From the NCBI GenBank assembly GCA_044228625.1, contig JBGAUM010000005.1:1-57888 (forward strand): 57,888 nucleotides of DNA, written 5' to 3'. The notes beneath the pieces were generated by a model that made no database searches, was not told where the DNA came from, and worked only from the letters and a program-made list of their open reading frames with translations. Position numbers and translations under genes: made by a program. Positions 1 through 8,053 of this stretch are shown piece by piece. Every line of letters starts with the position of its first letter. Within the stretch, counting starts at the first letter, position 1. The stretch comes from UKL13-2 sp044228625. Lineage in GTDB: Bacteria; Pseudomonadota; Gammaproteobacteria; Burkholderiales; Usitatibacteraceae.

Positions 1-806
1 CAACCTGTCATGAATACGGCATAGGACGGCGTCCACAAACTCTTGTTGATCGGCATGACCACCACATCCAACACCGCGCCTGCCCAAAGGCAGCCCAACC
101 CGGCCAATAACATCCAGACGGTCTTTTCGGAGGAATCATTCTGGCCTGCGATCCAATGGCCCGTGAGCACGCCGGACAGCAGCGTGGAGACGGCTGGAAG
201 GGTGCTGACCAACCCTTCCGGATCCCAGGTCTTCGACTTGGCCCAAAGGTGGCCCGATAGCACGAGGCGGTCCACAGCGGCTCCAAAATCCCGCCCGGGT
301 TGCAGCATCCCCGCCGCCGTGACGCCATCGGGCGCCGTGACCGGCACGGCGAGCATCACGATCGAATACAGCACAAAGCAGACCAAGATCCCGATGGACT
401 GCATGCGCCAACCCGACAAAACCACGATCGGTGCGGCGATGATGATGCACAGTCCGATGCGCTGCAGAACCCCGGGGATGCGCACGGATTCGAAATTGAA
501 ATTCGGAATCAGATTGAGTAGCAACCCGATGCCGATGATGATGGCTGCGCGCTTCCACAGGCTCAAGATCAACGGCCAGCGCTCATGCACTTGCAGTTGC
601 CGGCGCGCAAGTGAAAATGTCATCGCCACGCCGACGATGAACAGGAAAAACGGAAACACCCAGTCGGTAAACGTCCAGCCGTGCCACTCCGCATGCCCGA
701 GTTGGCGGTAGAGATTTCCCCAATCGCCCGGATTGTTCACCAGCACCATCGAGGCGATGGTGAAGCCGCGAAAGGCATCCAGCGAAACGAGTCGCTCTTG
801 CGTCAT
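1..806 (-). CDS. NagX-like heparan-alpha-glucosaminide N-acetyltransferase family membrane protein (partial)
   Basis: A polytopic membrane acyltransferase-like protein; the C-terminus lies beyond the left edge, so 268 residues are visible. The N-terminal SLDAFRGFTIASM motif is the family signature (DUF1624/DUF5009), and it is followed by several hydrophobic segments separated by short basic loops. Relatives are human HGSNAT, which acetylates terminal glucosamine, and the bacterial NagX proteins found in GlcNAc gene clusters. The ATG at 806 overlaps the stop of the upstream permease as ATGA, so the two are probably translationally coupled. Its place in a murQ operon suggests a role in handling amino sugars at the membrane; the actual substrate is not shown by the sequence. 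Confidence 0.8.
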   Translation of the reverse strand, partial: MTQERLVSLDAFRGFTIASMVLVNNPGDWGNLYRQLGHAEWHGWTFTDWVFPFFLFIVGVAMTFSLARRQLQVHERWPLILSLWKRAAIIIGIGLLLNLIPNFNFESVRIPGVLQRIGLCIIIAAPIVVLSGWRMQSIGILVCFVLYSIVMLAVPVTAPDGVTAAGMLQPGRDFGAAVDRLVLSGHLWAKSKTWDPEGLVSTLPAVSTLLSGVLTGHWIAGQNDSSEKTVWMLLAGLGCLWAGAVLDVVVMPINKSLWTPSYAVFMTG

Positions 807-2095
807 GCGACTTTCTTCCCAAATGCCGGGTCAATCTTGAGGAACCACGTCGCCACCACCGAGGGCAGGCAGCAGATCAGCACCCAGATGAAGAAGTGCT
901 GGTAGCCCAATTGCGCCTGGATCCAGCCGCTCACCATGCCAGGCAACATCATGCCCATCGCCATGAAGCCGGTGCAAATGGCGTAGTGCGCGGTTTTGTG
1001 CGGACCGTCGGCCACCATGATCATGACCATCAGGAATGCCGCAAACCCGAATCCATATCCGAATTGCTCAATGGCAATGGCGGTGGCAATCACGGGAATG
1101 CTGGCCGGCTGGACATAGGCCAGGAATACGAAGGCCAGGTTGGGCACGTGCACGCAAATCAGCATCGGCCAGATCCACTTCTTCAATCCGCCGGCGGAAA
1201 TGGCCACGCCGCCCAAGATGCCACCAATCGTCAGGGCCAGCACACCGATCGTGCCGTAGACCAGCCCCACATCCTTGGTGACAAGGCCCAAGCCGCCTTT
1301 GACCGTGGAATCCAGCAGGAACGGCGCAATCAGCTTCAGCGCTTGTGCCTCCCCCAGGCGAAACAGGAGCAGGAACGACAGCACCACCACAATGTCCTTG
1401 CGCGAGAAGAATGAGACAAAGGTTTCCATGAATCCGTCGGCCACTCCGTCGCCCTTCCCGGTCGGCACATCGCTCGCCGGGCGGGGCAACACCCAGGCGT
1501 GATACGCAAACAGCGCCACGAACATCACGGCAAGCACCATGAGCACCCATTGCCAGGCGGTCTTGGCGTCCATGTTCGATTCCATCAATTGCCCCGCCAG
1601 ATAAACCAGGGCCCCCTGGCCGGCGATGTTGGCAATGCGGTAGAACGTGCTGCGCACGCCGACAAATGCCGCCTGAAGATGCGTCGGCAAGGCCAGCATG
1701 TAAAAGCCATCGGCCGCGATGTCGTGCGTGGCCGAGGCAAACGCCATCAGCCAGAGCATCGCCAACGACATCTGAAAGAAGAACGCCATGGGCAACGTGA
1801 ACGCCACCAGCGCCAAGGCGACACCCACCACGAATTGAGTGGCCACCACCCAAAGCCGCTTGGTCTTGAACAATTCGATGACGGGCGACCAAAGGGGTTT
1901 GATGACCCACGGCAGGTAAAGCCAACTGGTGTAAAGCGCAATGTCCGTGTTCGAGATGCCCAGATTCTTGTACATGATCACGGACACACTCATGACCATC
2001 ACATACGGCATTCCCTGCGCAAAGTAGAGCGTCGGAATCCAAGCCCAGGGATTTCGCTCGGACGATGTTCCCTGCGGGGGAATTGAATTGCTCAT
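803..2095 (-). CDS. AmpG-like MFS permease
   Basis: A 430-residue major facilitator protein with about 12 hydrophobic segments. The start region (YFAQGMPYVMVMSVSVIMYKN) and the following LPWVIKPLWSP stretch resemble AmpG, the inner-membrane permease that brings GlcNAc-anhydroMurNAc muropeptides into the cytoplasm. It overlaps both neighbours by four bases (ATGA), linking it tightly to the CorC-like gene upstream and the NagX-like gene downstream in the murQ operon. That context supports import of muropeptides or amino sugars. Family assignment is good; the exact substrate (muropeptide, MurNAc or GlcNAc) is inferred from neighbours only. Confidence 0.75.
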   Translation of the reverse strand: MSNSIPPQGTSSERNPWAWIPTLYFAQGMPYVMVMSVSVIMYKNLGISNTDIALYTSWLYLPWVIKPLWSPVIELFKTKRLWVVATQFVVGVALALVAFTLPMAFFFQMSLAMLWLMAFASATHDIAADGFYMLALPTHLQAAFVGVRSTFYRIANIAGQGALVYLAGQLMESNMDAKTAWQWVLMVLAVMFVALFAYHAWVLPRPASDVPTGKGDGVADGFMETFVSFFSRKDIVVVLSFLLLFRLGEAQALKLIAPFLLDSTVKGGLGLVTKDVGLVYGTIGVLALTIGGILGGVAISAGGLKKWIWPMLICVHVPNLAFVFLAYVQPASIPVIATAIAIEQFGYGFGFAAFLMVMIMVADGPHKTAHYAICTGFMAMGMMLPGMVSGWIQAQLGYQHFFIWVLICCLPSVVATWFLKIDPAFGKKVA

Positions 2096-3432
2096 GACTT
2101 CACGCCTTCCATGGCAGTGCCGCTTTCCAGCGTGGCCATGACCTGGTCAATCCGCGAACCCTCGGTGTCCACGATCACGAACTTCACGCCCTGATAGGAA
2201 ATGGTGTCCGCCTTCCGGGGCCATTTCTTGATCAGCGACATCAGAAAACCACTGATCGTTTCGTAATTTTCCTCACCGGGAAGTTTCGCCCAACCAAACA
2301 ATTCCTTCACGTCGCCGATGGCGGCCATGCCATCAATGAGCCACGCGTCATTGCGGTCTGTCATTTTGACAATGCTCTTTTCGCGCGCCACCTCTTCCGC
2401 GATGCGGCCCATGATGGCCGCCATGACGTCATTCAAGGTGATGAGCCCAACGACCACCCCGTATTCGTTGGCGACCAGCGCAATGTCTTCACCGACGGTG
2501 CGAAAGCGGTCAAGGACATCGAGGACCGTGATGGTGTCCGGCATCATGAGCAGGTCCTTCATGCCCCACGCCTTGAGTTCTTCACGATTCAGTTTCAACG
2601 ACTGGTTGTGGATCACGCGCGCCAGCAAGTCGGCTGCGTCGATGTAGCCCACCGGATGGTCGATGTCGCCCTGCGTGATCACAAACCGTGCCTTTGGTGC
2701 CTCGGCGAGAACAGTCTTGACCGTTTCTTCGTCGTCGCCAATATCAACGGAAACGATCGCTGCGCGGGGCGTCATTGCGCTGGTGATCGCGCGCTCGGTC
2801 AGCGACAGCACGTTTTGGATCAGGTGCCGCTCGTCGCGATCCACCGCACCGGCGCGTGCACCGGCTTCCACGATGGCAAAGATGTCTTCGGCCGTCACCG
2901 CCTCTTCTCCGGTGGTGCGGACATTGAAGAAGGTCAGGATCGCGTCTACCAGCTTCCCAAAAAACCACAAGAACGGTGCAAATGGTTTCTGCAGCGTCTT
3001 CACCAACGGTGCCAGCGCACAGGCGAATTTTTCTGGCGCATGGATGGCGACTCGCTTGGGCAACAAATCGCCCAGCAGAAGGAACACGGCGGTGATGACG
3101 CCCACGGCCAGGACCAGGGAGAGCGTCTCGCGAAGCCACCCCTCGGCCACGCCGGCTTGCATCAGCATCGATGCAAAGCGCGAATTCAGCGCGGCCTCTC
3201 CGAACACGCCCGCCAGGATGCCGACGACGTTCAAGCCGATCTGCACGATGCCCAAGAAACTGTTGGGATTGTCTTTGAGCTGCAGTGCCACTTCGGCGCC
3301 TTTGTTGCCCGCATCGCGCAATTGCGTGAGTTTGATGCGCTTCGCACTGGCAATCGAAAGTTCTGCCAGCGCCAGGAACGCATTGAGCCCCACGAGGAGC
3401 GCCAGGATGAAGGCTGTATCAGTGAGGCTCAT
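2092..3432 (-). CDS. CNNM/CorC-HlyC family membrane protein with CBS pair
   Basis: A 446-residue protein with the order DUF21/CNNM transmembrane domain (about residues 1-190), a CBS-domain pair (about 205-335, with the conserved VVGLITLNDVMAAIMG) and a C-terminal CorC/HlyC domain (about 350-435). Members are linked to divalent cation (Mg2+/Co2+) efflux or to tolerance of cell stress. It lies 15 bases after murQ and overlaps the permease gene by ATGA, so it is cotranscribed with cell-wall recycling genes. That is not the usual setting for corC, which normally sits with ybeY and lnt. Its job in this operon is unknown. Confidence 0.85.
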   Translation of the reverse strand: MSLTDTAFILALLVGLNAFLALAELSIASAKRIKLTQLRDAGNKGAEVALQLKDNPNSFLGIVQIGLNVVGILAGVFGEAALNSRFASMLMQAGVAEGWLRETLSLVLAVGVITAVFLLLGDLLPKRVAIHAPEKFACALAPLVKTLQKPFAPFLWFFGKLVDAILTFFNVRTTGEEAVTAEDIFAIVEAGARAGAVDRDERHLIQNVLSLTERAITSAMTPRAAIVSVDIGDDEETVKTVLAEAPKARFVITQGDIDHPVGYIDAADLLARVIHNQSLKLNREELKAWGMKDLLMMPDTITVLDVLDRFRTVGEDIALVANEYGVVVGLITLNDVMAAIMGRIAEEVAREKSIVKMTDRNDAWLIDGMAAIGDVKELFGWAKLPGEENYETISGFLMSLIKKWPRKADTISYQGVKFVIVDTEGSRIDQVMATLESGTAMEGVKS

Positions 3433-3447
3433 GGCGCGGGGACCACG

Positions 3448-4329
3448 TCAATCCTCGAGTGCGCGCCGCACACTGCCGTCAACTGCTTCAAGTTTTGCAC
3501 GTGCCGCTTGTTCACTGAGCTTGCACAGGACCATGACGATGGCGGTTTTGACGTGATTGTCACATTGATCCAATGCGCCTCGCGCCGTCGGCGCGTCGCA
3601 GCCCGTGGCAAGCATGGTCAGTCGCTCCGCGCGTTTGACCAGCTTCGCATTGGTGGCCTTGAGATCGACCATCAGATTGCCGTAGACCTTGTTCAGGCGA
3701 ACCATCAAGGCGCTTGAGAACGCGTTCAGCGCAATCTTTTGCGCCGTGCCGGCTTTCATCCGTGTGCTGCCGGAAATCACTTCCGGCCCGGTCTCCAGCA
3801 CGATGCCAATCTCGGCCTCTCGAGCAACCGGCGCATCACGATTGTTGGAAAGGCCCAGCGTCAAGGCGCCCGCAGCGCGCGCAGCAGCGATGGCGCCTCG
3901 CGCATAGGGCGTCGTGCCGGACGCCGCAAGGACGATCACCACGTCATTGGCGCCTGCATTCACGTGGCGAATATCGGCCAGTCCTTGCTCCTCGCTGTCC
4001 TCCGCACCTTCCACCGCCCGATAAAGTGCCTTCTCTCCGCCCGCCAACAAGGCCACGGCACGCTCCGGCGGCCAGGAAAAAGTTGGGTACAACTCCACGC
4101 TATCGAGCAGTCCCAGGCGACCCGACGTTCCCGCACCCACATAGATCAGCCGCCCGCCCGCCTTGATGCGCGGAACGGCGGCCTCCACCGCCCTTGCAAT
4201 GTCTGCCGACGCGCGCGCGACCGCTTCAGCCGCATGAGTTTGATCTTGCACAAAGGCGTCGACGAGCGCCTGCCCCTCATACCGGTCGAGGGAGACGTGT
4301 TGGTCATTGGGCGTTTCAGTGCTGGACAT
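3448..4329 (-). CDS. murQ: N-acetylmuramic acid 6-phosphate etherase
   Basis: Cleaves the lactyl ether of MurNAc-6-phosphate to give GlcNAc-6-phosphate and D-lactate, joining muramic acid recycling to NagA. The single SIS domain carries the family motifs YVGAGTSGRLG, the acidic active-site segment SVELYPTFSWPPE, and GPEVISGSTRMKAGTAQK. The ATG at 4329 gives 293 residues, close to the usual 300. An upstream in-frame GTG at 4395 is rejected because it would fall inside the palindromic operator. First gene of the murQ-corC-like-ampG-like-nagX-like operon. No MurNAc kinase or AnmK is visible in the window. Confidence 0.93.
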   Translation of the reverse strand: MSSTETPNDQHVSLDRYEGQALVDAFVQDQTHAAEAVARASADIARAVEAAVPRIKAGGRLIYVGAGTSGRLGLLDSVELYPTFSWPPERAVALLAGGEKALYRAVEGAEDSEEQGLADIRHVNAGANDVVIVLAASGTTPYARGAIAAARAAGALTLGLSNNRDAPVAREAEIGIVLETGPEVISGSTRMKAGTAQKIALNAFSSALMVRLNKVYGNLMVDLKATNAKLVKRAERLTMLATGCDAPTARGALDQCDNHVKTAIVMVLCKLSEQAARAKLEAVDGSVRRALED

Positions 4330-4383
4330 GGAGCAGCCGCCAGAATGGTGGGGTTCGCCGTGCATTTGAACACAGCCCCAAAA

Positions 4384-4405
4384 TGGTAATACCACAATAA
4401 TACCA
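4384..4405. promoter_or_regulatory. Probable GntR/NagR operator upstream of murQ
   Basis: Contains the 11-bp perfect palindrome TGGTAATACCA (4384-4394) followed by a further TACCA arm. Read on the minus strand it is TGGTATTATTGTGGTATTA followed by CCA, which matches the box between the GntR gene and the binding-protein gene at 7985-8009. It lies 55-76 bases before the murQ start, where a repressor would cover the promoter. Binding by the GntR protein is inferred, not shown. Confidence 0.65.
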
Positions 4406-4439
4406 ATTATCGCACCGGACTGTGCTGTGCCCTGCCGGT

Positions 4440-5003
4440 CTAGGGGGTGCGAAGCCCCTTGAGCGCGCCACTCCAGGCCAACACTTGATCCAGCATCGTA
4501 TTCACCGATTTCTCATGATGGGCCTGGGGTTTGAAAACCGCGTAACCCTCAAAATCAGCGGCCAGCGACAACGCCACCTGGGCACGCACATCTGCCACCA
4601 TGATTTCGCCCATCACCTGTCGCAACTGCTCCACGGCTCGCACGCCGCCGGCGCTGCCCCAGGACACAAATCCGCAGGCTTTGTGGTTCCATTCGCGATA
4701 CAGGTAGTCGATGGCATTCTTGAGCGCGGCTGCCGGGCCGTGATTGTATTCGGGAGTGACAAAAATGAATCCATCGTAGCTGGCAATGGCCGCCGACCAC
4801 TTTTTGGTGTGTTCATGCGCATAGTTCATTTTCATCGGCGGTGACGCTTCGTCCAGCAATGGCAGGTCGTATTCGGCGATATCGACGATGTCATACTGCG
4901 CGTCGCCCCTCTTGGCGGCAATGGCGTGGACCCAGCGCGCCACATCCAGCGATTTGCGGCCCGGCCGCGTGCTGCCCGTGATCAGGGCGATTCGAAGCGC
5001 CAT
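4440..5003 (-). CDS. NADPH-dependent FMN reductase family protein
   Basis: A 187-residue flavodoxin-fold oxidoreductase. The phosphate-binding GSTRPGRKS loop near the N-terminus and the flavin-contact segment TPEYNHGPAAALKNAIDY (about residues 83-100) are typical of the NAD(P)H:FMN/quinone reductase (ChrR/YieF-like) family. It follows the deaminase gene by 34 bases on the same strand, so it is probably the last gene of the nagR-nagA-deaminase operon. The link between a flavin reductase and amino-sugar catabolism is unclear, and it may be a passenger. Confidence 0.85.
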   Translation of the reverse strand: MALRIALITGSTRPGRKSLDVARWVHAIAAKRGDAQYDIVDIAEYDLPLLDEASPPMKMNYAHEHTKKWSAAIASYDGFIFVTPEYNHGPAAALKNAIDYLYREWNHKACGFVSWGSAGGVRAVEQLRQVMGEIMVADVRAQVALSLAADFEGYAVFKPQAHHEKSVNTMLDQVLAWSGALKGLRTP

Positions 5004-5037
5004 GTCTTTCTCCGTAGTGGACTGATGAACAGAGAAC

Positions 5038-6066
5038 TTACTTGGTCTTGGTCACTTTCGACAAGTGGCGTGGACGGTCGGGGTCAAATCCCCGCTTGCG
5101 GGATAGTGCCTCGATCATGAGGTAGAAGCTTTGGATCGCAACGATTGGCTCGACATCCTCTGACGGCGCTTCAGCCAGCGGCAATTCCATCCCCGGCGTC
5201 CCCGGCGGTGCGGCCAGCAGCACGCGCGCGCCCCGCAAGCGCATCTCGTCAGCCATCCTCAGCAGCCCTTCCTGCGCAGGGCCGCGTGGCGCGAAGACCA
5301 ACAGCGGAAATCCCTCATCGATCAACGCCATCGGTCCGTGTTTGACCTCTGCGCCGGAGAATGCCTCCGCCTGGATCGCACAGGTTTCCTTGAACTTGAG
5401 GGCCGCCTCCATCGCAACGGCCAGGCCCGTGCCGCGCCCGATCACGAACATGCGCTCTGCATCGGCCAACGCCTCTACAGCCGCGCTCCAATCCTGGGTG
5501 ATCGCAGATTCGAGGGCGGCAGGCAACGACATCACGGCGCTTTCCAGCGCAGCGTCCTCCTGCCAGGCCGCCAGGACGTGCGCACCCGCGACCAGCTGCG
5601 CAATGAAACTCTTCGTGGCCGCCACGCTGCGCTCCTCGCCCGCATGCAACGGGAACACATGGCCCACGGCATCGGCCAGCGGAGATGCCGCATCGTTGAC
5701 GAACGCTGCGGTCAACGCGCCGCTCTTGTAGAAATACTTCATCGGACTGATCAGGTCCGGACTCTGACCCGACTGCGAAAACGCAAGCGCCAGCAACCCT
5801 CGGGCCTCGAGGTTCGATTGATACAAGGTCACCAGCGACATGGGCAAGGATGTCACCAGCTTGCCCATGCGCGCCATGATGAGATACGCCATGAAATGCG
5901 CCGCGTGATCCGAGCTTCCACGCGCGACAGTGAGAATCGACGTTGGTGGACGGCGCCGCAGTTCCTCCCCAAAGGCATGGTAGGACTCCTCGCTTGCGGT
6001 CAATTGCCGGGCGATGGCGGCCGGCGCGCTCATCGCTTCAATGCGCATCAATGAATCAGTGTTCAC
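5038..6066 (-). CDS. nagB-II: SIS-type glucosamine-6-phosphate deaminase (NagB-II)
   Basis: Converts glucosamine-6-phosphate to fructose-6-phosphate and ammonia. Two SIS domains are visible (about residues 45-185 and 205-330), with VARGSSDHAAHF, SQSGQSPDLI and the second-domain IGRGTGLAVAMEAALKFKET segment. It resembles the isomerase half of GlmS without the glutaminase domain, as in Shewanella NagB-II. The C-terminal DPDRPRHLSKVTKT is a family hallmark. The listed start is GTG at 6066, 15 bases after nagA; an ATG at 6048 is an alternative. Together with NagA it completes conversion of GlcNAc-6-phosphate to fructose-6-phosphate. Confidence 0.88.
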   Translation of the reverse strand: MNTDSLMRIEAMSAPAAIARQLTASEESYHAFGEELRRRPPTSILTVARGSSDHAAHFMAYLIMARMGKLVTSLPMSLVTLYQSNLEARGLLALAFSQSGQSPDLISPMKYFYKSGALTAAFVNDAASPLADAVGHVFPLHAGEERSVAATKSFIAQLVAGAHVLAAWQEDAALESAVMSLPAALESAITQDWSAAVEALADAERMFVIGRGTGLAVAMEAALKFKETCAIQAEAFSGAEVKHGPMALIDEGFPLLVFAPRGPAQEGLLRMADEMRLRGARVLLAAPPGTPGMELPLAEAPSEDVEPIVAIQSFYLMIEALSRKRGFDPDRPRHLSKVTKTK

Positions 6067-6081
6067 AAGCTTGCTTTCAAT

Positions 6082-7200
6082 TCAAGGGCGGACGGACAGG
6101 CCCTCGGCGTAAACCGCGGAAAGATTCAGATCGCGATCGAGGACCGCAATATCGGCCCATGCGCCCACGGCCAGGCGGCCCCGATCTTCGAGGCCCAGAT
6201 AATCCGCCGCAAATGTGGACACCCGGTCGCTGGCATCGGCGACACTTAGGCCAAGGGACTCAGTCCAGTTTTTCAACGCCTGCTCCATGGTGAGTGTGGA
6301 GCCTGCCAACGTGCCATCTGCGAGCCGGACGCCGCCCATGCACTTGGTCACGGTGTGGCGCCCCAGCCGGTATTCGCCATCGGGCATGCCGGCGGCCGCT
6401 GTTGAGTCGGTCACACAATAGAGTTTCGGAATGGCGCGCAGCGCAGCATGAATCGCCCCCGGGTGGACGTGCAAGAGGTCCGGGATGATTTCGGCATACT
6501 CGGCGTGGGCAAGCGCCGCGCCCACCAGCCCCGGCTTGCGATGATGCATGGCCGTCATCGCGTTGAAGAGATGGGTGAATCCGGCCGCACCTTGGGCCAG
6601 CGCCTTGACGCCGTCCTCATAGCTGGCGAGACTGTGCCCCGCTTGCACGCGAATCCCCAAAGCGCTCAGTGCGGGGATCAACGACACGTGGGCGTCGACT
6701 TCCGGGGCAAGCGTGAGAATTCGGATGGGCGCAATCGCGTGCAGCCGTTTTACTTCATCCATCGACAGCGGCTTTGCAAAGTCTGGTTGCGCACCGAGCT
6801 TTCCGGGATTGAGATACGGCCCTTCCAAGTGCACGCCCAAAACCCGGGCCCCGTTGCCGCGCGGCGCCCGGCACACGGGCGCAACCGCATTGAACGCAGC
6901 GTCGATGTCGGCGATCGGCGCTGTCATCGTGGTCGCCACCAATGCTGTGGTTCCATGGCGGGCATGCTCTCGTGCCACAACCGCTGCGGCGTCCCCACCT
7001 TCCATGATGTCGCGGCCGCCTCCACCATGCACATGGGTATCGATGAAACCCGGCACCAACAATGGCAGATGGCTGTCACGCGCCGCGGCTTCCGACAGGT
7101 TCGCACCGTTCACCGACGCAATGCGGCCCTCGGGCGAGACCTCGATCGCGCCCTTCAACCAACCGTTTGGGGTCAGCACGCAACCCTCAAGTCGTGTCAC
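6082..7200 (-). CDS. nagA: N-acetylglucosamine-6-phosphate deacetylase
   Basis: Removes the acetyl group from GlcNAc-6-phosphate. This 372-residue amidohydrolase shows the expected metal and catalytic motifs in order: HVHGG, HLEGPYLNPGKLGAQ (metal-binding Glu), AGHS, THLFNAM and CVTDSTAAAG (catalytic Asp). The start is GTG at 7200, overlapping the TGA of the regulator gene (GTGA), so the two are translationally coupled. It receives substrate both from MurQ and from imported GlcNAc, linking the two operons. Confidence 0.93.
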   Translation of the reverse strand: MTRLEGCVLTPNGWLKGAIEVSPEGRIASVNGANLSEAAARDSHLPLLVPGFIDTHVHGGGGRDIMEGGDAAAVVAREHARHGTTALVATTMTAPIADIDAAFNAVAPVCRAPRGNGARVLGVHLEGPYLNPGKLGAQPDFAKPLSMDEVKRLHAIAPIRILTLAPEVDAHVSLIPALSALGIRVQAGHSLASYEDGVKALAQGAAGFTHLFNAMTAMHHRKPGLVGAALAHAEYAEIIPDLLHVHPGAIHAALRAIPKLYCVTDSTAAAGMPDGEYRLGRHTVTKCMGGVRLADGTLAGSTLTMEQALKNWTESLGLSVADASDRVSTFAADYLGLEDRGRLAVGAWADIAVLDRDLNLSAVYAEGLSVRP

Positions 7201-7961
7201 TGATCGCGCCTCATCTCGGCGACGAAGTCGTAATAGTCGCTATGGCAATAGGAATGCGTCAATTCGACGGGCGGGCCCTCATCGAGGTAGCCGATGCGGG
7301 TGATGAACAACAGGGCCTGCCCGACCGGCACGCCAACCCGTTCGGCCAGCTTCGCGTTGGCATTGACCGCGCGAATGTGCTGCATGGCGCGGACCGGCGC
7401 GCGCCCGGTGCGCGACAAATATTCGTAGAGGCTCGCTTCGACCTCGGCCGGTTTCGGCAGCACGCTTTGCGGCAGCGTGCTGACTTCGTAGGACATGACC
7501 ACATCGTTGGCCAGGCGAAGACGCTCCAGTCTCGCCACGCGCGCGTTGGCCGGCAGGCTCAGGCTCAACTGCTCTTCAGGAGTCGCCTGCGTGATCGCCC
7601 TTTTCAGCCATACCGACCTTGGCGAATATCCGCGGCGTGAAAGTTCTTCCGAGAAGCCCGAGAGTCTCGACAAGGGCTGCTCGATATGCGGCGCAATATA
7701 GTTGCCCGACCCACGGCGACGCTCGATCAATCCTTGCTCGACCAACTGATCGATGGCCTTGCGTGCGGTCACCCGAGAGACATTGACGGTTTCCGACAAC
7801 ACGCGCTCCGAGGGTAACGCGGCGTTGACCGGATAGACGCCATCATGGATCGCATCCGCAAGGTGGCGCGCCAGCTGCAGATAAAGGGGCGAACTGTCGT
7901 CCGGGTCCGGTCGGAATTCGGCGCGGCGCTTGCTGCTAGTTCGTCGAAAGACGCCTGTCAT
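7197..7961 (-). CDS. GntR family (HutC subfamily) transcriptional regulator, NagR/NagQ-like
   Basis: A 254-residue regulator with an N-terminal winged helix (about residues 25-92, with LPSERVLSETVNVSRVTARK and ERRRGSGNY) and a C-terminal UTRA ligand-binding domain (about 105-245). UTRA proteins such as NagR/YvoA bind amino-sugar phosphates, usually glucosamine-6-phosphate or GlcNAc-6-phosphate. It is the first gene of the nagA operon and lies next to its own probable operator at 7985-8009; a second copy of the box sits before murQ. The effector is inferred from the regulated genes. Confidence 0.88.
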   Translation of the reverse strand: MTGVFRRTSSKRRAEFRPDPDDSSPLYLQLARHLADAIHDGVYPVNAALPSERVLSETVNVSRVTARKAIDQLVEQGLIERRRGSGNYIAPHIEQPLSRLSGFSEELSRRGYSPRSVWLKRAITQATPEEQLSLSLPANARVARLERLRLANDVVMSYEVSTLPQSVLPKPAEVEASLYEYLSRTGRAPVRAMQHIRAVNANAKLAERVGVPVGQALLFITRIGYLDEGPPVELTHSYCHSDYYDFVAEMRRDQ

Positions 7962-7984
7962 GAATCCACACGTGATGCGATAAT

Positions 7985-8009
7985 TGGTATTAGTACCACT
8001 TTAATACCA
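7985..8009. promoter_or_regulatory. Probable double GntR operator in the divergent nag / binding-protein promoter region
   Basis: Two overlapping inverted repeats: TGGTATTAGTACCA (7985-7998) and, sharing its right arm, TACCACTTTAATACCA (7994-8009). On the minus strand this reads TGGTATTAAAGTGGTACTA, matching the box before murQ at 4384-4405. It sits 24 bases upstream of the regulator start and 45 bases upstream of the binding-protein start, so it can serve both directions. Confidence 0.7.
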
Positions 8010-8053
8010 AATAACCTTGGGGTCAATTCACCCCGGTGGCAAACGGAGGAAAC

